From Pseudomonas sp. C1C7 (GTDB lineage Bacteria; Pseudomonadota; Gammaproteobacteria; Pseudomonadales; Pseudomonadaceae): 64,000 nucleotides of DNA. Every line of letters begins with the position of its first letter. Positions within the stretch are counted from its first letter, which is position 1. Both the position numbers and the translations under genes were made by a program. The stretch spans positions 1 through 64,000 of the forward strand of contig NZ_JABFMP010000021.1 in NCBI RefSeq assembly GCF_013359595.1, given 5' to 3'. The notes under the pieces are model-generated. The model saw nothing but the letters and a program-made list of their open reading frames with translations. It had not been told where the DNA came from and searched no databases. Positions 57,840 to 64,000 of this stretch are shown here, in pieces.

Positions 57840-59513
57840 ATGTATCAGTACGACGACTATGACCGGGCGCTGGTGTTCGAGCGGGTTGCGCAGTTTCGCG
57901 ATCAGGTCGCGCGCTACATGGCCGGCGAGCTGAGCGAAGAAGAGTTCCTGCCGTTGCGCCTGCAAAACGGCCTGTACCTGCAAAAGCACGCCTACATGCT
58001 GCGGGTGGCGATTCCCTACGGCACCCTGAGCGCACGGCAGATGCGCACGCTGGCGAGCATCGCCCGGGATTACGATCGCGGCTACGGGCATTTCACCACC
58101 CGCCAGAACATGCAGTTCAACTGGATTGAGCTGGCCCAGGTGCCAGAGATTCTCGAGCGCCTGGCCGAAGTCGAGATGCACGCGATCCAGACCTCCGGCA
58201 ACTGCGTGCGCAACATCACCACCGAAGCCTTCGCCGGGGTCGCGGCGGACGAAATGATCGACCCGCGCCCGCTGGCCGAGATCCTGCGCCAGTGGTCGAC
58301 CATCAACCCGGAATTCCTGTTCCTGCCGCGCAAGTTCAAGATCGCCATCTGCTCGGCCGAACAGGACCGCGCGGCGATCATGATGCATGACATCGGCCTC
58401 TACCTTTATCCGGGCGAAGGCGGGCAGATGCTGCTGCGGGTGATCGTCGGTGGTGGCCTGGGGCGTACGCCGATCCTCGGTTTGCAGATCCGCGACGGCT
58501 TGCCGTGGCAGCACCTGTTGTCCTACGTCGAAGCGGTGCTGCGGGTGTACAACCGCCACGGCCGGCGCGACAACAAGTACAAGGCGCGGATCAAGATCCT
58601 GGTCAAGGCCTTGGGCATCGAAGCTTTCGCCCGGGAAGTGGAGGAGGAGTGGCAATACCTCAAGGACGGCCCGGCGCAGTTGACCCTTGATGAGTTCGAG
58701 CGGGTCGCCAGTGCTTTCGTCGCCCCGGGGTATCGTGATCTGGCGAGTATCGATCTGGAATTCGGCGCCCATATGGCGCAGAACCCGGCCTTCGCCCGCT
58801 GGGTGTTGCGCAACGTGCAGGCGCACAAGGTGCCGGGGTACGTCAGCGTGGTGTTGTCGACCAAGCCCGGCATCAGCTCGCCGCCGGGGGATGTCACCAC
58901 CGCGCAGATGGAGGCGATCGCCGACTGGTCCGAGCGCTTCGGTTTCGGCGAAATCCGTATCGCCCATGAACAGAACGTGGTGCTGCCGGACGTGCCCAAG
59001 GCGGATCTGTTCGCGCTTTGGAGTCTGGCTTGCGAGCACAATCTGGGCAGCGCCAACATCGGCCTGCTCACCGACATGATCGCCTGCCCCGGTGGCGATT
59101 TTTGCGCGCTGGCCAACGCCAAGTCGATCCCCATCGCCCAGGGCATCGCCGCGCGTTTCGAAGACCTGGATTATTTGCACGACCTGGGCGACATCAGCCT
59201 CAACATTTCCGGCTGCATGAACGCCTGCGGCCATCACCACATCGGCAACATCGGCATTTTGGGCGTCGATAAGAACGGCAGCGAGTGGTACCAGATCACC
59301 CTCGGCGGTGCCCAGGGCAAGAACAGCGCACTGGGCAAGGTCATCGGCCCGTCGTTCAGCGCCAACGAAGTGCCCGGCGTCATCGAGCGCATCGTCGAGA
59401 CGTTCGTGCGTTATCGGGAAAGCGAAGAGTTGTTCGTCGATACCGTGCAGCGCATTGGCCTTGAACCGTTCAAGGAGTCGGTTTATCCGAAAGCGTTGGA
59501 GGTGTCGGCATGA
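57840..59513 (+). CDS. Siroheme/[4Fe-4S] sulfite or nitrite reductase hemoprotein (PA4130-like)
   Basis: 557 residues made of two reductase half-domains. The four cysteines that bind [4Fe-4S] and siroheme are present: Cys416 and Cys422 in CPGGDFC, Cys459 and Cys463 in GCMNACG. TTRQNMQFNW and GNCVRNIT belong to the first half-domain. It has the size and N-terminal character of the Pseudomonas CysI enzyme, but the genomic position next to ccoN is that of the paralogue PA4130, whose substrate is not settled. The downstream DUF934 gene overlaps it by four bases, an arrangement shared with cysI loci. Confidence 0.88.
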   Translation: MYQYDDYDRALVFERVAQFRDQVARYMAGELSEEEFLPLRLQNGLYLQKHAYMLRVAIPYGTLSARQMRTLASIARDYDRGYGHFTTRQNMQFNWIELAQVPEILERLAEVEMHAIQTSGNCVRNITTEAFAGVAADEMIDPRPLAEILRQWSTINPEFLFLPRKFKIAICSAEQDRAAIMMHDIGLYLYPGEGGQMLLRVIVGGGLGRTPILGLQIRDGLPWQHLLSYVEAVLRVYNRHGRRDNKYKARIKILVKALGIEAFAREVEEEWQYLKDGPAQLTLDEFERVASAFVAPGYRDLASIDLEFGAHMAQNPAFARWVLRNVQAHKVPGYVSVVLSTKPGISSPPGDVTTAQMEAIADWSERFGFGEIRIAHEQNVVLPDVPKADLFALWSLACEHNLGSANIGLLTDMIACPGGDFCALANAKSIPIAQGIAARFEDLDYLHDLGDISLNISGCMNACGHHHIGNIGILGVDKNGSEWYQITLGGAQGKNSALGKVIGPSFSANEVPGVIERIVETFVRYRESEELFVDTVQRIGLEPFKESVYPKALEVSA

Positions 59514-59989
59514 ACAATCTGTTGCGGCTGGAGGAGGGTGTGGCGCGGATTGATGTTCAGGATCCGTGGACGCTGGTCAGGGACCTGGAGGCGCCGCTGT
59601 CTGGCGCGGCATTGATTCTGCCGCTGGCCAAGTGGCTGGAAAGCCCGCAGCAACAGGCGGTGTGGCTGGGGCCGGACGATGAGGTGGAAAGTCTCAAGCC
59701 GTGGCTTGAGCAGCTGACATTGATCGCCCTGGATTTCCCAAGCTTGCGCGACGGCCGTGCCTACAGCCAGGCCTATCTGCTGCGTACCCGACTGGGGTGG
59801 ACCGGCGAACTGCGTGCCATCGGGGATGTGTTGCGCGATCAGCTCAGCCACATGCGCCAATGCGGTTTCGACAGTTTTGCCGTACGCGAAGACAAATCCG
59901 CCGAGGATGCGTTGAAAGGGCTGGCGGGGATGAGCGTGCTATACGGGCGCTCGGTAATCGAGCCGCGACCGTTGTTCCGCAGACGGTAA
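59510..59989 (+). CDS. DUF934 family protein
   Basis: 159 residues, with LDFPSLRDGRAYSQAYLLR and GDVLRDQLSHMRQCGFDSF as the family signatures. DUF934 genes accompany sulfite or nitrite reductases and are assumed to assist them. The start overlaps the reductase by four bases. The stop TAA runs directly into a REP half-element (TAAAAGATCGCA). Confidence 0.9.
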   Translation: MNNLLRLEEGVARIDVQDPWTLVRDLEAPLSGAALILPLAKWLESPQQQAVWLGPDDEVESLKPWLEQLTLIALDFPSLRDGRAYSQAYLLRTRLGWTGELRAIGDVLRDQLSHMRQCGFDSFAVREDKSAEDALKGLAGMSVLYGRSVIEPRPLFRRR

Positions 59990-60060
59990 AAGATCGCAAC
60001 CTGCGGCGGCCCGTGCACGATACCAATGCAGGAGCTGCCGAAGGCTGCGATCTTTTGATC
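59988..60060. repeat. REP hairpin, GATCTTTTG family, and a half-element at 60116
   Basis: AAAAGATCGCAACCTGCGGC on the left and GCCGAAGGCTGCGATCTTTT on the right are imperfect inverted arms. A half-copy of the GGGGGCAAGCCCCC family follows at 60116-60140. Both lie between the DUF934 gene and the convergent cytochrome gene. Confidence 0.82.
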
Positions 60061-60181
60061 TTTCTTAATTGATCCGAACCAGCGCCGCACGATCCGCCGG
60101 CGACAGCTGATCGATTTGGGGGCAAGCCCCCTCGCCACAGGTTTATGTCATTCAGGATGATGTGGTGAGTACATCACTCTG

Positions 60182-62542
60182 TCACTTTAGAGCCGGATCC
60201 CCCATGTTCATTTTCTTCCAGCCCTGCAACAGCACCTGGGCCTTGGGCTCCTGGCCGTTGTTGAGGTAGTACTGGATCAGCGCCAGGCGGGCGTTGCGGT
60301 TGGTGGGGTCGAGTTTCAACAGGCGTTCGAGCTCTGCACAGGCTTCGTCGACCTTGCCGCTGTCATGCAGCGCCACCGCCAGCACGTAACCGTATTGCGC
60401 GGTCTGGGGTTCCAGTTGCGCGGCCTTGTGCAGGAAGGGCATGGCCTGGGCGGTCTGGCCGGCGCGGACCAGTGCCAGGCCCTGGGTGTGTTGCAGCAGG
60501 GCGGCGTCGGGGTGATCTTTCAGGTTTTGCGCCAGCAGCGTTTGCGCCTCCTGATTGCGACCATTGCCCTCCAGCCACTGCACCAGCGTCACCAGCGCCG
60601 GGTAGAAGTCCGGATCGCGTAGCAGCGCCGAGCGCAGCAGGCCTTCCACCTCGCCATTGCGGCCACTGGCCTGATACAGCAACGCCAGGTTGAGATTGGC
60701 TTCGGCGCGTTCGAGCAGACTTTTCTGCACCGCCTCGTACTCGGCGATGGCGCTGTTCCAGTTGCCTTGCGCAGCGCCCAGGCCATTGCGCGCCACGCCG
60801 AGCAAATCCCGCGCTGCGGCAATGCGCACGGCTTTCACCGGATCGCTCAGCAACGGCGACAGCAACTGCGCCCGCTCCGGCGGCGGCAGGAAGGCGCTGA
60901 CCGCATGCACGGCGCTTTCGCGCACCTGCGGCGCCGGGTGGCTCAGGTCTTTGCTGGCCAGTTTCAGTGCCTGTTCGCTGGGGTAGGCCGGCAGCTCGGC
61001 CAACAGCGTTGCCCGCTGAATGGCCGGCAGATTGCTGCGCTGCAATTGTTCGAACAGCGCCTGCGCCGCGCCTGCCTGACCATTGCGAATCAGCCACAGG
61101 CTCTCGTCGTAACGCGGGGCCTGCGGCACATTCGCAGCGCTGCTCCACAATTTGAACTGCTCGGTGACCTTGTCCCCGGCCTTGCCCTGGTGACAGGTCA
61201 GGCAGGCATCCGGCGTGCCGAGTTTCCGGGCGCGTTCAGGGTTGGGGATGCTGAAACTGTGGTCATGCCGGAAGTCGTTGCCCATGTAGAACTTGCCCGG
61301 CATGTGGCAATCCACACACTGCGAACCCGGCTGGCCCATGGTGTGACGGGTGTGTTCGACGGAGTCGTAGTTCTTCGCCTGCAGGCCCTTGCCATCGACC
61401 CCTTCGACCGCCGTCTTGCCCGCCGTGTTGTGGCATTGCAGGCAGACACCGTTGCCTGGTGCCTTGAGCTGTTCGCTGTGGGGGTTGTGGCAATTGCTGC
61501 AGCGCACGCCCTTGTCGAACATTTTGCTCTGCGCGAAGGAGCCGTGCTCGAACACCTCGTCCTTGATCTTGCCGTCCAGCGCGTACAACTCGCGGGTCAG
61601 GACGCTGGGCAGGTAGTCGTCCATCAGGCGCTTGCCGACGGTGTAGCCATCGCCCAATGGCGCGCGACGGGCGTGGCAACGGGCGCAGGTTTCGATCTCG
61701 ACCGTGGCGTTCTTGTCCTTGAGGTCGACGTCGAAACCGGAGTGGATCAGGTCGGTCTTTTTCGCCGTCCATTGCAGATGGTTGGACGCCGGCCCGTGGC
61801 AGGCCTGGCAGCCGACGCCGAGGCTGTTCCACTTGCTATCGAAAGTGTTTTTCGCCGCGTCGAAATTGCGCTTGTAGCCGGTGGTGTGGCACTCGACACA
61901 CATGAAGTTGGCGTTCTGGCTGGGTTTGCTCCAGTGCAGCGGGTCCTTGAAGGTCACGCCCTGGCCGGGATAGAGATGGAACCAGCGATTCTTTTCGGTA
62001 TCCCAGGCCACGCCCAGCGCCTGCAGACGACCATCGCCGACCTCGATCAGGTATTGCTGCAACGGCGCGATGCCGAAGGTGTAGGCGACCTTGAAGTCGG
62101 CATTCTTGCCGTCGATGCCCGGCGTATTGACCCAGAAACCGTCGTCCTTGCGCGAGAAACGGGTGGTTTCGTTTTCCGCCTTGAAGGTGACGTTGTTGAA
62201 ATCGCCGAGCATGGTCTCGGCGCTGGCCGCCTGCATCGCCAACTGGTGGTGCGAGCCTTGCCAGTCCTTGACCTGGGCGCTGTGGCAGCCCTGGCATTGC
62301 TGTTCATCGACCAGGGTGGCCGGCGCCATGGCGACAGGCTGCGGTTTGGCCGGTTGTTGCTCGGCGGGCTTGCTGACCGGCGCATAGGTGACCGGAACCG
62401 GCTTGCTGCCGAACAGAAACCAGCCGATGCCCACCACCGCCAGCAGCAGGATGCCGATGGTGACGGGGAACAGGTAGCGGTTGATCGGGGTCGGTGGCGA
62501 ATCGGGCTTTGCGGTTTGTGTTTTGTTTTTATCTGTCGGCAT
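60182..62542 (-). CDS. Octaheme c-type cytochrome fused to HEAT-like and TPR repeats
   Basis: 786 residues. A membrane anchor (about 22-44, YLFPVTIGILLLAVVGIGWF) puts the rest in the periplasm. Eight CxxCH motifs are present at about 83, 215, 245, 286, 348, 367, 409 and 447: CQGCH, CVECH, CQACH, CARCH, CSNCH, CLQCH, CVDCH and CLTCH. Then follow repeats, HEAT-like at about 490-590 and TPR-like from about 600 to the end. The heme half resembles cytochrome c554/c552-type proteins of nitrogen-cycle and metal-reducing bacteria. Function is unknown. It is monocistronic, convergent with the DUF934 gene. Confidence 0.9.
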   Translation of the reverse strand: MPTDKNKTQTAKPDSPPTPINRYLFPVTIGILLLAVVGIGWFLFGSKPVPVTYAPVSKPAEQQPAKPQPVAMAPATLVDEQQCQGCHSAQVKDWQGSHHQLAMQAASAETMLGDFNNVTFKAENETTRFSRKDDGFWVNTPGIDGKNADFKVAYTFGIAPLQQYLIEVGDGRLQALGVAWDTEKNRWFHLYPGQGVTFKDPLHWSKPSQNANFMCVECHTTGYKRNFDAAKNTFDSKWNSLGVGCQACHGPASNHLQWTAKKTDLIHSGFDVDLKDKNATVEIETCARCHARRAPLGDGYTVGKRLMDDYLPSVLTRELYALDGKIKDEVFEHGSFAQSKMFDKGVRCSNCHNPHSEQLKAPGNGVCLQCHNTAGKTAVEGVDGKGLQAKNYDSVEHTRHTMGQPGSQCVDCHMPGKFYMGNDFRHDHSFSIPNPERARKLGTPDACLTCHQGKAGDKVTEQFKLWSSAANVPQAPRYDESLWLIRNGQAGAAQALFEQLQRSNLPAIQRATLLAELPAYPSEQALKLASKDLSHPAPQVRESAVHAVSAFLPPPERAQLLSPLLSDPVKAVRIAAARDLLGVARNGLGAAQGNWNSAIAEYEAVQKSLLERAEANLNLALLYQASGRNGEVEGLLRSALLRDPDFYPALVTLVQWLEGNGRNQEAQTLLAQNLKDHPDAALLQHTQGLALVRAGQTAQAMPFLHKAAQLEPQTAQYGYVLAVALHDSGKVDEACAELERLLKLDPTNRNARLALIQYYLNNGQEPKAQVLLQGWKKMNMGDPALK

Positions 62543-62677
62543 TACGACTTCCGTAGTCCAGGTTCGCGTTCAGGCTGGTTCAGCTTTGCCGGATGGTCAG
62601 TGTCTGTCAAATGTATGGAAGTAACTGCGCTCCCACATTTTGATCGTCGTACATGAAACTGTATTCACCGGTCTTCC

Positions 62678-64000
62678 TCATTCGCCAACAAACCATCGGT
62701 AATATGGATTCCCCCCATCCCCGCGCATCACCTCGCGAATATCCCGCCCCCACGCATCGCGGTCGCCGTCGTAGGCACGCAGGCTCGCCCTGTAGAACTG
62801 CATCAGCCGCTGCCGATGAGTGTCCATACGCTCGATGAAAGCCGCATCGGCATTGAGCAGCGGCGGCGCGGTATGCAGGTCCAGCAAGGCCGGCAGCACC
62901 CGGGTGATTTCCTTGGCTCGCACCCACGGCGCGTATTCGATGCGCGGTTGATCGTCGGTCACCGCCGACGCATCGGCAGCGAAGCGTTCCAGACCTTCGC
63001 GATCGGTCACCCAGGTGGCGAGCAAGGCCGGCGCCGAGCCGATGCCGACATCTTGCAAGGTGCCGCGCACGCTGTCCTGCTGGAACCGTGCGCCGATCTT
63101 TGCGGCATCCAGTTCGATCGGCTCCAGCGACCCCACCAGCAGCATCTCGTGGAACTCGCTGGTCCAGACATTGGCGTAGGGGAACACGTCGAGGAAGCTG
63201 CGCACCAGCGAGCGCGAGTCGTCGATGTTCTGCGTCGGCAGCGGCAGCCATTGCGCCACCAGGCCCTGTTTCTGCAAGCGGCTGGCGGCCAGCTGGTAGA
63301 AGTCCCGGGAATACAGATTGACCACCCCGGCGGCGGAAGGCGGAGGCGGTTCGAGGGTGATCAGGTCGTAGCGCTGGGGATTGCGCAGCAGTTCCTGGCG
63401 ACCGTCCCGCAGGCGCACGTCGACGCTCGGGTCGGCGGCGGCATTGAAGTTGCCCTTGAACAGCGGAGCGGCCTTGACCACTGACGGCAGCAGTTCGGCG
63501 ACCACGCGGTGCTCCAATCCCGGATAGCGGGTCAGGGCGCCGGCGGTGATGCCGGTGCCGAAGCCGATCACCAGCGCCGAGCGCGGTTCGCCGTTATGGA
63601 TCAACAGTGGCAGCAACGCCTGAATCCGCATGTAGCGCAGGGACGGCATGGCGTCGCCGGTGTTGGAGACGCCCTGGATATACAGACGCTGGAAGGTCTT
63701 CTGGCCCTTGCCCTGGCTGACCACGGCGACCGTGCCGCCGCGTCCTTCCTCATAAAAGGTGATGCTCCCGTTGCGGGCACCCGGCAACAGACCGGCGAGT
63801 TTGCCCACCGGGGTAAACACCGCGAGTGCCACGGCAACCAGGCCGATGGCGACCACCGCCTGGCGTCGACCTTTCTTCACACCATGGCCTTTGCGCACCG
63901 CACAGTAGCCAATCGCGGCGGCAATGATGGCCAGCAAACCCAGGGTACGCACCAGCCCCAGCAGCGGAATCAGCACAAAGCCGCACAGCATCACGCCGAT
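62678..64000 (-). CDS. Spermidine synthase-like protein with membrane segments (partial, runs off the window)
   Basis: At least 441 residues are visible and the frame stays open to the window edge, so the N terminus lies outside. Hydrophobic helices at the visible start (PLLGLVRTLGLLAIIAAAIGY and VAIGLVAVALAVFTPVG) are followed by an aminopropyltransferase-like domain with ALVIGFGTGITAGAL (nucleotide loop) and YDLITLEPPPPSAAGVV. These are the fused-membrane spermidine synthase family; polyamine synthesis is not proven for them, and the usual acidic loops are altered. No gene neighbour inside the window clarifies its role. Confidence 0.8.
   Translation of the reverse strand: MGVMLCGFVLIPLLGLVRTLGLLAIIAAAIGYCAVRKGHGVKKGRRQAVVAIGLVAVALAVFTPVGKLAGLLPGARNGSITFYEEGRGGTVAVVSQGKGQKTFQRLYIQGVSNTGDAMPSLRYMRIQALLPLLIHNGEPRSALVIGFGTGITAGALTRYPGLEHRVVAELLPSVVKAAPLFKGNFNAAADPSVDVRLRDGRQELLRNPQRYDLITLEPPPPSAAGVVNLYSRDFYQLAASRLQKQGLVAQWLPLPTQNIDDSRSLVRSFLDVFPYANVWTSEFHEMLLVGSLEPIELDAAKIGARFQQDSVRGTLQDVGIGSAPALLATWVTDREGLERFAADASAVTDDQPRIEYAPWVRAKEITRVLPALLDLHTAPPLLNADAAFIERMDTHRQRLMQFYRASLRAYDGDRDAWGRDIREVMRGDGGNPYYRWFVGE

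Overview
The window is 64 kb of dense, GC-rich chromosome that looks like a fluorescent-group Pseudomonas. The evidence is the roughly 1630-residue NAD-glutamate dehydrogenase, an orphan CcoN/CcoQ pair beside a siroheme reductase and a DUF934 gene, the nadK neighbourhood, the pentonate catabolic genes, and many Pseudomonas-type REP hairpins (families built on GATCTTTTG, GCGAGCAAGC and GGGGGCAAGCCCCC). I saw no rRNA, tRNA, insertion sequence, prophage, integrase or CRISPR array. The last gene runs off the right edge.

Layout, left to right. 0.2-7.4 kb: lysine/arginine/ornithine-type decarboxylase with a GNAT acetyltransferase, a LysR regulator, an FMN reductase, an ArsB-like transporter and a DUF1853 protein. 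7.5-14.1 kb: a tightly packed run of nadK, a metallophosphoesterase, a rhomboid protease, DUF1315, DUF2797 and pepN. 14.4-17.9 kb: a two-gene unit of an exported beta-propeller (YCF48/BNR) protein and an RND/MMPL transporter. 18.1-26.6 kb: a sugar-acid island with an FCD-type GntR regulator, an arabonate-type dehydratase, an MFS carrier, a FAH-fold enzyme, an alpha-ketoglutaric semialdehyde dehydrogenase and an exported lactonase. Together these convert a pentonate to alpha-ketoglutarate without phosphorylation.

26.8-27.9 kb holds four very small exported or membrane ORFs of unknown role. 27.9-33.4 kb: a GST-like protein and SbcC-SbcD. 33.6-40.4 kb: a MoxR / DUF58 / DUF4381 / BatA / BatB / BatD operon read leftward. 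40.5-43.4 kb: a REP cluster, a small protein and an orphan 463-residue protein with two Cys-rich ends. 43.4-48.3 kb: gdhB. 48.4-55.7 kb: mostly single genes, namely an unknown protein, a lipoprotein, a cupin, an ABM protein, a MocR regulator, an AhpD-like protein with a LysR regulator, and a GNAT, plus a probable small RNA ending at 52980. 55.9-60.0 kb: the orphan ccoN-ccoQ pair diverging from a sulfite/nitrite-type reductase and DUF934, an arrangement resembling the cyanide-responsive PA4129-PA4134 region of P. aeruginosa. 60.2-64.0 kb: an octaheme cytochrome fused to repeats, and a spermidine-synthase-like membrane protein.

Several regulatory elements can be read directly. Two near-identical 18-bp operators lie 75 bp apart between the divergent sugar-acid genes. 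A-rich AANAANAA motifs of the Hfq/Crc type sit just upstream of the ribosome binding sites of four genes. REP elements abut or supply stop codons. The strongest leads for new biology are the octaheme-repeat cytochrome, the small-RNA locus, the orphan Cys-rich protein, the propeller-RND pair and the small-ORF cluster. I did not find a clear multi-gene defence system or similar novel machine.
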